Shown here piece after piece: positions 35,102-45,127 of a stretch of DNA of 64,000 nucleotides. How positions within the stretch are numbered: position 1 is the stretch's first letter; every line of letters begins with the position of its first letter. Where the stretch lies: assembly GCF_005405405.1 (NCBI RefSeq), contig NZ_BJDZ01000010.1, positions 1 to 64,000 on the forward strand, written 5' to 3'. The notes beneath the pieces are model-generated. The model had not been told where the DNA came from. It saw nothing but the letters and a program-made list of their open reading frames with translations, and searched no databases. Position numbers and translations under genes: made by a program. This DNA comes from Lactiplantibacillus plajomi (GTDB taxonomy: Bacteria; Bacillota; Bacilli; Lactobacillales; Lactobacillaceae).

Positions 35102-36958
35102 TCAGTTCGCCGTTGCTAACGCTTGCCGGATGCGCGGTGCGTCCTGCTTGGAACCGGTAAAAATTAAGCGGTCGCCGTACATGATGGTCGTGTTGCCGTT
35201 TGGGACGATCAACTTGCGGTTACGGATGACCTGACTGATGGTAATGTCCTGGGCAAAGCTGAGGTTCTTGATTTGAACGTTGGTGTAACGGTGGTTCAAG
35301 ACCCGGACTTCGTAAATGCTATTTTCGGTATCGTTGAGCATCAGCATCGTCGACGGAGATTCGATCAACGCCCGCAACAGCGTAATGTTGGCTTCGGGGG
35401 TGTTATAAACTTCGATACCGAGTTGTTTGAGTTCGTCTTCGTGTTCGTTTAGCACGTTGCGGTCTTCAAAGCGGACGATGATCCGCTTAACCCCGTAATC
35501 GTGGGCAACTTTAGCCAACTCGTAGTTACGTTCCGCGTCAATGTGCCCCAGCACTAGGATGTCGGTATCGAAGACTTCGGCGTCTTGAAGGTCCGCCGCG
35601 GAAAAGTCTTCCATTAACGTGACCGGCACTTGTGAGTGGTAGGTGCGGTAATTTTGTTCGTGGTTGGTGTACATCTGAACGTTGAACCAGCCCTTGGTTA
35701 GTTGTTGCGCGACCGGCACGGTACTTAAGTTGGCGCCAATAAAGTGGACCGAAGTCTTGACCAGGTCCTCTTTTTCGGCCGAGTAGCGTTGGTTGAAAAT
35801 CATCGGTGAGACGATGCACGTCAGCAGGGCTGCCAACAGGAAGGCCCCGGACTGGTCGGCCGTAATGGTATTCATTGATTTAGCGACCCTTAAAACGGCT
35901 AGGACCATCGTCATCGTGGTTGCACTTAACGCGGTGCCGGCGAGGGCGTTCGCGGTTTTAAAGCGTAACTTGAGTACCCAGAAAACGGCGGCCTTGGCAA
36001 CCATGTACGCTAAGAAAAATAGTGGAATCAAGATCAGCGTTTTACCGCTGGTCAGCAGGGTCCGCAGGTTCAAATCGACCCCGGTCGTGATGAAGAAAAT
36101 CGGGATAAAGAACCCGTAGCCGATCGAGTCGAGCCGCTCGCGGGTCGTTTCACTGGGCTGGAGGAGTTTCAAAACAATGCCGGCAACGAAGGCTCCGAGA
36201 ATGTTTTCCGCGCCGACCGATTCGGCGACGGTCACCATTGTGACGATTAGAAAAAAGGCCAGCCGGATGTCCAACTGCGTGGTCGATTTATTGATGTTTT
36301 GGTAAAAGCGAAAGAACGGTTTGAACCGTAAGAGTAACAGGGCGGCGACCGCTAAAATTAATAATAATAGCCATAAGCTTTTAGAGTCACTACCGTAAAC
36401 CGAAGCGTACAGCGTTAGCCCCATCATTGGCACCAGTTCACCGAAGACCCCGATTAGGAGGATGGTTTGGCCAAATGCCTTACTAAGCAGTTCCTTCTCC
36501 TTTAGGGCGGCGATGACGATTCCGAGTGAAATCGTGCCGAAGAGAATCGTGGCCAACCAGAAATCGCTGAATAACCCACTGACTTTAAAGGCGGCGGCTA
36601 ACAGTAACGATAAGATGACAATCGTTCCGTAGGCGTAGACGGATAGCCGAACCGGCGAATATTTCGGTAGGTTGGCCGCGTTCTTTTGTTCGAGTGGCGT
36701 CATGGCGGTGCGCCGTTTCTTGAACAGGCTAAAGTCGATTTCTAACCCGCTCAGAAACAGCAGGACGATCACCCCGATGGTGGACAATTCCGAAATGGCG
36801 GTTGTCGTACTGACGACCCCGAAAATACTGGGGCCGAGTGCAATCCCGATAATGATTTCCATCACCGCAGTCGGTAGGCTGCTGATTTTGAATTTGGCCA
36901 TGACCAGTGGAACCAGCAGGGCGGCAAATAAAATAATAACGAGTGAGACTTGATCCAT
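35102..36958 (-). CDS. CPA2-family cation/proton antiporter with RCK domains
   Basis: A 618-residue protein. The N-terminal 380 residues form a roughly 12-helix Na+/H+ (or K+/H+) exchanger domain; the C-terminal part has a TrkA_N-like domain, with VHFIGANLSTVPVAQQL where the Rossmann GxGxxG loop would be, so nucleotide binding may be altered. A TrkA_C-like domain ends the protein (YTNVQIKNLSFAQDITISQVIRN...GDRLIFTG). The domain order is that of KefB/KefC-like potassium efflux systems. Its transported ion is unknown. Separate gene 17 bp from the GrpB-Nudix gene. Confidence 0.87.
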   Translation of the reverse strand: MDQVSLVIILFAALLVPLVMAKFKISSLPTAVMEIIIGIALGPSIFGVVSTTTAISELSTIGVIVLLFLSGLEIDFSLFKKRRTAMTPLEQKNAANLPKYSPVRLSVYAYGTIVILSLLLAAAFKVSGLFSDFWLATILFGTISLGIVIAALKEKELLSKAFGQTILLIGVFGELVPMMGLTLYASVYGSDSKSLWLLLLILAVAALLLLRFKPFFRFYQNINKSTTQLDIRLAFFLIVTMVTVAESVGAENILGAFVAGIVLKLLQPSETTRERLDSIGYGFFIPIFFITTGVDLNLRTLLTSGKTLILIPLFFLAYMVAKAAVFWVLKLRFKTANALAGTALSATTMTMVLAVLRVAKSMNTITADQSGAFLLAALLTCIVSPMIFNQRYSAEKEDLVKTSVHFIGANLSTVPVAQQLTKGWFNVQMYTNHEQNYRTYHSQVPVTLMEDFSAADLQDAEVFDTDILVLGHIDAERNYELAKVAHDYGVKRIIVRFEDRNVLNEHEDELKQLGIEVYNTPEANITLLRALIESPSTMLMLNDTENSIYEVRVLNHRYTNVQIKNLSFAQDITISQVIRNRKLIVPNGNTTIMYGDRLIFTGSKQDAPRIRQALATAN

Positions 36959-36975
36959 AAAATTACCTCGATTCT

Positions 36976-37917
36976 TTAATAAACGCGTAACTGCGTATCG
37001 TCAAAGCCCCAGAAGGCCTCGCTGGCGGCGGGATCGGTCAGTACTTTGAGCATTTCAGCCACACCCGGTGCGAGTTTGTCAGCGGTCAGTGCACTGAGCG
37101 GCTTCCAACTAATGGCGCCTTCGTACGATCCGGGCAGCAACTGGCCGGAAAAGTCACTGGTGGTGTACAGTGTTCCCAGTGAAACGTCGCCAGCAGCGTT
37201 TTCCACCCAGGTGACGGTGCCGACCAGCTTTAATTGGTGGACAGTTAATCCGGTTTCTTCCAAGACTTCCCGTTTGATGGCCGCAACCTGCGACTCCCCG
37301 GGGTCCACGTGACCGCCGGGAAAGGTCAGTCCCTGCCACTGGGCGTCGATTTTATTTTCAACGACGACCTTGCCGGTTTGCGGGTCGCTGATCAGGCACA
37401 TGTTGACCAGTTCGGCGCGGACGGTGCGATCGTGGTGCTCGTGTTGATCCTTGGTGGCTAGCCAATCCTGCGCTTTGTCGTTAATCCCGGCCATAAAGGC
37501 GGCTTTGGTTTGTAAATAAGCTGCCGGTGTGGCGGCCGCGGTCTGGCGGATGGCGGTGTACTTTCGGCCGTCCGTCCGGTGGGCGTTCAGGTAGTCACGA
37601 AAGGCAATCAGCTGGTCATAATCGGCCTGCCGGGTCGTCAAAATCAGCTGAAGCGGGTGACCGTGACTCACCGTCGTAAAAGTTTGATTGGTCCCCTTGA
37701 CGGGCTTGAGCGCCAGTTGTGTCCGCACCGTGTCAACGTCGGTGACGCGTAACGCCAGGTCAATCGTTGGCCGGGCTAAGACGTGCGGCATGGCGGTACT
37801 GCCGACGTGGTCGCTAGCGAGCAGTAAGTCACCGAGCTGGTTAGCTAGGTCAGTTTCGGCCTGCGTAGCCCAGTCGCGCCAGACGGATTGGTACGGGGTA
37901 AGTTCGATAGTTTGCAT
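36976..37917 (-). CDS. GrpB (UPF0157)-Nudix fusion protein
   Basis: A 313-residue fusion. Residues about 1-165 are a GrpB/UPF0157 nucleotidyltransferase-fold domain (SDHVGSTAMPHVLARPTIDLALRV is diagnostic). Residues about 175-313 are a Nudix hydrolase with box GGHVDPGESQVAAIKREVLEETGL, resembling 8-oxo-dGTP-type MutT proteins. Start ATG 37917 has GAGG 7 nt upstream; the frame continues 12 codons further upstream without support. The functional link between the two halves is not established. Confidence 0.82.
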   Translation of the reverse strand: MQTIELTPYQSVWRDWATQAETDLANQLGDLLLASDHVGSTAMPHVLARPTIDLALRVTDVDTVRTQLALKPVKGTNQTFTTVSHGHPLQLILTTRQADYDQLIAFRDYLNAHRTDGRKYTAIRQTAAATPAAYLQTKAAFMAGINDKAQDWLATKDQHEHHDRTVRAELVNMCLISDPQTGKVVVENKIDAQWQGLTFPGGHVDPGESQVAAIKREVLEETGLTVHQLKLVGTVTWVENAAGDVSLGTLYTTSDFSGQLLPGSYEGAISWKPLSALTADKLAPGVAEMLKVLTDPAASEAFWGFDDTQLRVY

Positions 37918-38068
37918 AGTGTTCCTCCCAAGTATTCCAAAGAAAGGGTACACTTTTTCACCGTTTTTGAAAAGAAATAACTCACCGCTAAATCCATTTT
38001 GATTGACCTAGGCTGGGTGAGTGAGTTGCGGTATATTATAGGAAACACCGTGGAAGGGGGCGAAAGCG

Positions 38069-38182
38069 GTGCGTCGGAATCGTGAATGGTACTACTGGAT
38101 CGACCGCATCATGTTATTATTTTGCGGGCTACTAGTCGCGACGATTGCCGTATCCTGGCTGTTGAGCTTAGGTTACGAGTAA
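38069..38182 (+). CDS. 37-residue membrane protein
   Basis: A small gene starting GTG (38069), with GGAAGGGGG 8 nt upstream. It reads MRRNREWYYWIDRIM, then one hydrophobic helix (LLFCGLLVATIAVSWLLSL) and ends GYE. The positive-inside rule puts the basic N terminus in the cytoplasm. A strong terminator follows 13 bp after its stop, which supports it as a real transcript end. I do not recognise a family. Confidence 0.65.
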   Translation: MRRNREWYYWIDRIMLLFCGLLVATIAVSWLLSLGYE

Positions 38183-38195
38183 CTACATAGGTTAA

Positions 38196-38238
38196 AAAGC
38201 GTGGACCCAAAGTTGGCTGACTTTGGGTCCACGCTTTG
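38196..38238 (+). terminator. Terminator of small membrane protein gene
   Basis: AAAGCGTGGACCCAAAGT / ACTTTGGGTCCACGCTTT, 18-bp perfect stem. Confidence 0.95.
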
Positions 38239-38260
38239 ACTATTAGTATATGGAAACGTA

Positions 38261-38289
38261 AAAACGGCCGGTATTTGCCGACTGTTTTT
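38261..38289 (-). terminator. Terminator of dedA
   Basis: AAAACGGCCGG / CCGACTGTTTT hairpin with wobble and mismatch, T run on the minus strand, just after dedA. Confidence 0.6.
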
Positions 38290-38303
38290 GTGTAGTTTCA
38301 TTG

Positions 38304-38939
38304 TTAAGCGACCCGCCGGCGAATCAGCTTGACTAACGCAATCAGGCTAGCCGGAATTAACGCGGCTGCCATGATGGCCAAGAAGCAGAGTGATAGGTGA
38401 CTTTGCACGAACGGAATTGATCCGAAGAAGTAGCCGAGTGAACAGCCGACTGCGACCCAGATGCCAACTCCTATTAAGTTCCAGCGGGCAAATGACCGTT
38501 GTGGCATGTTCGCCGCGCCGGCACTCAGTGGGACGAAGGTCCGAATTAACGGGACGAAACGGCCGAACATAACGGCTTTAGCCCCGTACTTGGTAAAGAA
38601 GTCGTGGGCTAGCCGTTGCTTATCGGCGGGTAGGCGGCGCTGCAACCACGGTAAGCGAATCAGGTGCCGGCCGATTTCAAAGTTAACGGTGTCGCCGATG
38701 ACCGACGCCACGAAGAAGACTGGGACTAAGATTTGAATATTGAGGGTCGCCCCGTGGCTGGCCGCCATGGTACTGGCTAGAAAAATTAGGGATTCGCCGG
38801 GGAGAAACGGAAAAACGACCATGCCGGTTTCCAAGAAAATAACGGCGAATAGCAAGATGTAACTCCAGCTACCCAGGGTGGTTAGCAGCGGGACAATCAG
38901 TTGTTCTAAGTGGGTTAACGTGGTAATCAATGCGGCCAT
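38304..38939 (-). CDS. DedA-family membrane protein
   Basis: A 211-residue DedA/SNARE-associated family protein, about five helices. Conserved GESLIFLAST (FLPGES), GxxxNFEIGRHLIRL and FxxRFVPLIRTFVPLSAG motifs are clear. DedA proteins flip lipids such as undecaprenyl phosphate or phosphatidylethanolamine across the membrane. I use the ATG at 38939, GGAGG 7 nt upstream; the frame is open six codons further but without an RBS. Single gene with its own terminator. Confidence 0.9.
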   Translation of the reverse strand: MAALITTLTHLEQLIVPLLTTLGSWSYILLFAVIFLETGMVVFPFLPGESLIFLASTMAASHGATLNIQILVPVFFVASVIGDTVNFEIGRHLIRLPWLQRRLPADKQRLAHDFFTKYGAKAVMFGRFVPLIRTFVPLSAGAANMPQRSFARWNLIGVGIWVAVGCSLGYFFGSIPFVQSHLSLCFLAIMAAALIPASLIALVKLIRRRVA

Positions 38940-39179
38940 CCGGACACCTCCAAACAAGTTGGGTTCATTCTAGTCGCCTTGCGCGTTGAAAACTAGTGAT
39001 TTTGGCTTTTCAGCCGAAACTTAAACGAATTGCAACCTTAATTACTGAATGCTAACCGAATATTCAAACAATCTTTACACTTAAACATTGAAAGCGATTT
39101 GCTAAACGGGTTATTGATTGAGTCACGCTCGCGATAGTGATAAAATTATTGTTCGATATTTAAGAATGGAGGGCGTTAC

Positions 39180-41483
39180 ATGGCTAAGTCAATTAAGGCT
39201 TCGGAACAGGAGCACTTAGATCACGTGGTTGCAAAAATTAAGGTGGCACAAGACGAACAAAGCGCCACCATTGAACGGTCGGAGAAGGACCAGGCGGACA
39301 TTAAAACCAACTTTTATAACGACGTCAACATTAAGACCGATAGTTATGAAGGCATGATGGAAACCGGGCTCTCCGTGCGTCAACAACAACAAATGCTGGA
39401 TGAACGGCAGAACAGTTGGCAACACGCGACTAAGCAGTTATCGACGCTGAAAAAGCTCGAAAAGAACGCCTACTTTGCCCGGCTGGACTTTCACGAAGCC
39501 GGCGAACCGAAGACCGAAACGATTTACATCGGGCTAAGTTCGTTTTCCGACTCACCGGACCACTTTTTGATTTATGACTGGCGGGCGCCCATCTCCAGTA
39601 TTTATTACGACGGTGGCTTGGGTCAGGTGACGTACCAGACGCCGGACGGTCCCCAGAAGGTCGACGTGAAGTTAAAGCGGCAGTTGATGATCGAAGACGG
39701 GACCATCGTAACGGTCTACGATACCGACGAAGCGGTCGGCGACTCGATGTTACTCGAAGTGCTGGACGAAAAGTCCTCTACTAAGATGAAGAGTATCGTG
39801 ACGACCATTCAAAAGGAACAAAATACGATTATCCGCGATACCAGTTCCGACCTATTATTTGTCCAGGGGGCGGCCGGTTCCGGGAAAACGTCGTCGGTCC
39901 TGCAACGGGTGGCGTACTTGCTGTACCGTTACCGCGGCAATTTAAGTGCTGGGCAGGTCATTTTATTTTCACCGAACCAATTGTTTAACGACTATATTAA
40001 CCAAGTGTTGCCCGAACTGGGTGAACAAAACATGGTCCAGATGACGTATTACCAGTACGCTTCGTACCGGTTGCCACGAATGCAGGTCGAAACCTTGCAG
40101 CAGCGCTTTGAAACCGAAAATACGCCGGCAATGGCCAAAATCACTCAATTGGAGGGCAGCCTAGCCTTCTTCAACGCGGTCACCACCTATGGCCGCCACT
40201 TGGAACGGGCCGACATGCGCTTCCGTAACATTACGCTCGACGGCGACGTGTTGATTCCGCGGGAAAAAATCAAGTCGATCTACTACTCATTTAACGAAAA
40301 CTATCACTTGGGAAACCGGTTATCGGCAACTAAGGAAGCCTTGATCAAAATCTTGAATCGTAAGGTCGAAGCGGAAATGCGGACTAAGTGGGTCGAAGAA
40401 GCGGTTCAGGACTTGTCGCGTGAAGAAATCAACCAGTTATACGGTAACCAGCCGCGTGAATTTAAGAACGGTGACCAGGAATTCCGGTTCCTGGCGCGGA
40501 AAATCGTCATTCAACGGCTGGGAAAGGCCCGTACCCAGATTGTGCGCAACCGTTTCTTGAGCATTAACCTGCAGTACGCCCACTTCCTGCGGGAAGTCCC
40601 GAAAATTTTGGACTTGCGGCGCTTTAACATTAGTCAGGACGAGTGGGTCGCCGCGGTTGAAGCAAAGTTGGATCGGATTAAGCAACGGCAAGTTTCGTTA
40701 ACCACCGTTTCGGCTTACATGTACCTGCACGACTTGATGACTGGCAAGAAGGGCCAGCGCGATATCCGCTTTGTCTTCCTTGATGAAATTCAGGATTACA
40801 ACGCCTTTCAGTTGGCCTTCTTGAAATTTAGCTTTCCGCGGGCCCGCTTTACCATGCTGGGTGATTTAAATCAGGCGATTTTTACTAAGGAAAACAGCCA
40901 CACCTTGATGGGCGAGCTGGAGACGATGTTCGATCCCGATAAGACGCGGGTCGTTCAGTTAACGAAGTCCTACCGCTCAACCCAACAGATTACCGATTTC
41001 ACCAAGGAAATTCTGGTTAACGGTGAGGCGGTCACCGCCTTTGATCGTCAGGGGGACTTGCCCAACATCACGGTGGCGGCGGACTTCGACACGGCGGTTG
41101 ACCAGGTTGTCGACCAGTTAGCCGTTAACGATTCGGACCGCGATACCACCGCGATTATTGGCAAAACGCTGGCGGAATGCGAGCGCTTGACGCAAGCCCT
41201 AAAGGCTCGTGGCGAGAAGGTCACCTTAATTCGCACGGAAAACCAACGTTTAGCACCGGGCGTCATCGTGGTCCCGTCATTTTTAGCCAAGGGGCTGGAA
41301 TTCGACGCGGTCATCGTCTGGAACGCCAACCGCGATCATTACCATCGTGAGGACGAACGCCAACTGTTATACACGATTTGCTCACGGGCGATGCACGAAC
41401 TGACCATCGTGGCGGTCGGTGAATTGACACCGTTGCTCGACCGTGTGCAACCGCAACGGTACGTGATCGAACAAGCGGTTTAA
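39180..41483 (+). CDS. helD: HelD-like RNA polymerase-recycling ATPase
   Basis: A 767-residue SF1 UvrD-like protein of the HelD group. The N terminus is a long coiled-coil arm (SEQEHLDHVVAKIKVAQDEQ...); Walker A is GAAGSGKTSSV; downstream are FLDEIQDYN, the helicase motif LGDLNQAIF, TKSYRSTQQI and the motif VI-like LYTICSRAMHEL. HelD removes stalled RNA polymerase from DNA. Start ATG 39180 has GGAGG upstream. Stand-alone gene. Confidence 0.9.
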   Translation: MAKSIKASEQEHLDHVVAKIKVAQDEQSATIERSEKDQADIKTNFYNDVNIKTDSYEGMMETGLSVRQQQQMLDERQNSWQHATKQLSTLKKLEKNAYFARLDFHEAGEPKTETIYIGLSSFSDSPDHFLIYDWRAPISSIYYDGGLGQVTYQTPDGPQKVDVKLKRQLMIEDGTIVTVYDTDEAVGDSMLLEVLDEKSSTKMKSIVTTIQKEQNTIIRDTSSDLLFVQGAAGSGKTSSVLQRVAYLLYRYRGNLSAGQVILFSPNQLFNDYINQVLPELGEQNMVQMTYYQYASYRLPRMQVETLQQRFETENTPAMAKITQLEGSLAFFNAVTTYGRHLERADMRFRNITLDGDVLIPREKIKSIYYSFNENYHLGNRLSATKEALIKILNRKVEAEMRTKWVEEAVQDLSREEINQLYGNQPREFKNGDQEFRFLARKIVIQRLGKARTQIVRNRFLSINLQYAHFLREVPKILDLRRFNISQDEWVAAVEAKLDRIKQRQVSLTTVSAYMYLHDLMTGKKGQRDIRFVFLDEIQDYNAFQLAFLKFSFPRARFTMLGDLNQAIFTKENSHTLMGELETMFDPDKTRVVQLTKSYRSTQQITDFTKEILVNGEAVTAFDRQGDLPNITVAADFDTAVDQVVDQLAVNDSDRDTTAIIGKTLAECERLTQALKARGEKVTLIRTENQRLAPGVIVVPSFLAKGLEFDAVIVWNANRDHYHREDERQLLYTICSRAMHELTIVAVGELTPLLDRVQPQRYVIEQAV

Positions 41484-41504
41484 AGAACATGATTAATGAA
41501 ACGA

Positions 41505-41532
41505 ACACCCTGGGGCTTCCCAGGGTGTTTTT
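41505..41532 (+). terminator. Terminator of helD
   Basis: ACACCCTGGG / CCCAGGGTGT with GCTT loop and TTTTT. Confidence 0.95.
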
Positions 41533-41752
41533 GCGGTTATAATGTTCATTTAAATAACCGAAACGGCCATTGATCGTTTAAACAATATATTTATAATTAA
41601 ATTAGTTGACCGGGATGACAATCTCCAGTATGGTTTAGTTATCATTAGGTTTAGGGAGTCAACTAAACCGGGACGGCAGACGGAGAAAATGGAGTTGGCA
41701 ATCGAATCGTTCGTTCACTTTTTTGACGCATATTAACACGGGGGTGGCAATT

Positions 41753-44700
41753 ATGCGGATGGTAGTTAATGAAAAACGGCATTATAAGATGTACAAAAAG
41801 GGGCGCCTGTGGGTCATTGCGGGAATCACCGTCGCAACGGTCGGGGCGGGTAAGCTGACTGCCCAAGCAGCGGCGGCTGCACCAGTTGATTCAGCGGCTC
41901 AGGCGGGCCAGACTGACGGTGGCAGTGTGGCTCAGCCTAAGCAGGTGACGCTGACGGCGCCAAAAGTCGTTACGGAAAATAAAAGCGCTAACACGGACTC
42001 CTCGACACCCGTAACACCGGCAACTGCGGCACCGGATGAGTCCGCTACTGCACCGAACGACGCCACGGTGACTGAACCGTCAAGCGCACCGGCTTCACCA
42101 ACTAGCGCGGTAACGCCAACTAGCAGCACCGCACCGAGTCAGGCTGATTCCGGGGCGCCGACGCAATCGCAGTCGGTCGGCTCAGCGGGCGCAACCAGTG
42201 CGCCCGAAACGGACCAGTCGGCCGCACCCACTAACGTTGCACCGGCAAGTAAGCCGGCCGCGGCCGCTAACAAAGTCGCACCCGCTCAACCAGTGGCGAC
42301 TAAGGCAAGTGTTCGTGCAGTTGAAGCGGATACCGGTGACGAAGACGTTAGCGGCCAGTTTGAGGACGCTAATTTGTTGGCAGCCGTGCGTAAGGGATTA
42401 AAGTTAGCGGATGACCAGGTGCTGACGGTTAACGTGATTAAGGAACAAAAATCTTCAATATCAGTATCAATAAAAGATGGGGATGATTATTTACCGGTTA
42501 AGTCGCTTAAAGGGCTGCAGTTACTGGGTAATTTGAATGACGGGGTGTACGTTAACGTTGATTTGGAATTGGGATCGACACCGGAGGAACTGCGGGCAAT
42601 TGATTTATCCCCATTGCAGGCACTTAAGTTGAACGGCCTACATTTAATTACCGATTATTGGCGGTATGCGACTGATGACCAGTTGAAGTTGATTGCGGGG
42701 CTTGATACCTCGGCAATTACATGGTGCGACGTTTACCCGTGCTAATACGCTCCAGGCCAATAATACCGGACTGAATAATCATCAGTTTGCAATTTTAGCA
42801 CCGTTTATTCAAGGGGTATTTGAAGCTAACACACCTGTTTGGTCTGTCGTTGTCAGTGTTGCGGGCAATAATATTACCGATTTTAGTCCGCTGAAAAATA
42901 TCTCACCACAGAAACGTGGTGGTATGTTAACGGCGTGGTTCCAATATGGTTGGAATGTTGATCCGATTCCGATTAAGGCTGGAGAAACGATGATTGTCAC
43001 GTCGCCACTAACCGATATTTATGGTGACTCGATCAATTACAATGTCCGGTACTATCAAGATGATGGGACCGAAAATGGAAAACTCGTTGTTGCGGATGCG
43101 TTTCAAGAGGAAGCGACAACTGACGATGGTGCCACCCGCATGGTTTGGAAATATAAATTGGTCAATCCTAAAATTACGAATGGGATGGTGCGGTACGGCC
43201 AGTGGGGGACGGGTGACGTTGCAAGACCCGAATATACCACTGATAGCCAGGGTAACCCGATGAAATCTTTTCAGTTGAACACCGGGATGCACGTCATTCA
43301 ATACGTAACCGAGTCTCAAGCTAGCCTGACCTTTAACCCGAGCGAGGTCGTTATGGGGCCGGACGCTAGCTGGAACTACGTGGATCACATTAACACGGCG
43401 ACCGACTACGATGGCAATCCGATTGACGCTAGCCAGTGGCCTAATCTGAATATTCAGCAAGTTTCGCCGCTTGACCTAGCTAGTGCCGGACAGCAGACTG
43501 TCAGGTTTGCATATACCGATGAGCAGAATAACGTCTTCTACGTTGACGCCGTGGTCGACGTTGTTGCGAGTCAAGCCACGATTACCGCGGCCGCCGACCA
43601 GATTGTTTGGCCAAGTGAAGTCAGTGGCTTAACGGCCGCTGACTTGGTGGCCAGTGTCACCGACGCGACCGGTCAGGCGCTGACGGACTTTAGTGCGGTC
43701 ACTATGACGGCGGTTGACCCGGCTAAAGCTGGGGCACAGCCAGTCACTTTAAGCTATACCGACGTTGCGGGTAACGTGGTGACGGCTACCGCCTACGTAA
43801 CGGTCGACCTTGCCAGTTTGACGACCACCGCGACCGAAGTGGTTGCTGGGCCGAACGCTAGCTGGGATTACCTGACCGCAATCACGGCGGCAACCGACAG
43901 TAACGGTCAGACCATCGATGGCCACAACGCCGACGTGCAGGTCGTCACGCCACCGGATCTGAGCACGGCTAAAGTTGGTGTCCCACAAACGGTGGTCTTA
44001 GCGTATACGGATAACCTGGGACGGACCCAAACCGTGAACGCTACCGTCACCACGCTTAAATCCCAGGCGATTTTGGCGGGCACCGACCTGACCCTGATTG
44101 CCGGGCCAAACGCCACTTGGCAGTTGGCAGATAGTGTGGACCTGGCGCATAGCTTGGATGCTAGTGGGCAGCCGTTGACCACTGCCGACCTGACTAAAAT
44201 TACGGCGGATACGCGGCCGGACGTGCAAACACCGGGCGACTACCCGCTGACGTTGCGGTACGTGGACGCTGCTGGCAACTTGATTATCGGTAACGCCAGC
44301 GTAACGGTAGTGGCCTCCAAGGCCGCGATTAAGGTTACGGACAGTCGGTTAACGACCGGCGCAACTTGGCAACCGGCGGATAACTTCGTTAGTGCCACCG
44401 CGGCAGCCGGCCAACCGTTAGCGCTGACTGACCTAACCGTGACTGGCAAGGTGACGACGAACCGGCCGGGCACTTACCAGGTCACCTACCAGTATACGGA
44501 TGCCATCGGGAACGTGGTGACGGCTACCGCAACCGTGACCGTGGTCGACCCTGAAACACCAATTGAACCGGAAAATCCGGAAAAACCAAAGGAACCGGAA
44601 CAACTCGGTGAGGTCGATGGTATTCAGGATGGTGACAATCAGCAAAATGGCACTGGGACGGGCCAGGAGACGACGGCCGATGGTGACCAGGTAGATGGTC

Positions 44701-44918
44701 AAAGTTCAACGACTAGCCAAAGCGAAAAATCAGAGGTGCTGACACCGGACGCGCCGAAAACCGTGCAACCGGCCAGTGCGAAGGCTCAGGCCAGCGCGAC
44801 ATCTTTGCCGCAAACCGACGAAACGTCGCGGAGTGCGCTGACGGTATTGGCTGGCGTTCTCGGATTAAGTAGTTTGGTCGCGGGGGTTGGGGCAACCCGC
44901 CGCCGTCGTGACCGGTAA
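41753..44918 (+). pseudogene. LPQTDE-anchored LRR/Ig-like surface protein, frameshifted
   Basis: Repaired length about 1,055 codons. The N-terminal KxYKxGxxW-type signal (HYKMYKKGRLWVIAG) is followed by a Ala/Ser/Thr/Pro-rich stretch, then an LRR-like region (STPEELRAIDLSPLQALKLNGL, and NNTGLNNHQFAILAPF after the break). About five Ig-like repeats of 75-85 residues follow (GPxASWxY...GVxxTV...AYTD), then a Pro/Asp-rich spacer and LPQTDE, a hydrophobic helix and RRRRDR, a sortase signal. A single +1 shift near 42,700-42,745 splits it: the first frame ends CDVYPC at 42745, the second continues FTRANTLQANN. ATG 41753 follows GGGGGTGG. Broken or sequencing error. Confidence 0.85.
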
Positions 44919-44930
44919 TTTTAGACTTTT

Positions 44931-44969
44931 AAACGTTTCTACCAGATTCGGTGGTGGAAACGTTTTTTT
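44931..44969 (+). terminator. Terminator of surface protein gene
   Basis: AAACGTTTC(T)ACCA / TGGT(G)GAAACGTTT hairpin followed by seven T. Confidence 0.92.
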
Positions 44970-45127
44970 GAATCGTGAAAATTATAATTATTATTGAAAA
45001 GTAATTAAAAAATGGCATATTTTGATAAACTGCCGGGTGGTGCCAACTATTTCGCCAAGCCGGCGTTCGGGGGCCGGTTGGATGTGCTATAATCAACCCA
45101 TTAATTAACTAATGGTGGCAGACAACG

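Noticed and set aside
43008-43460. 150-residue minus-strand frame inside the surface protein gene
   Set aside because: No RBS; the plus strand has repeated Ig-like domains.
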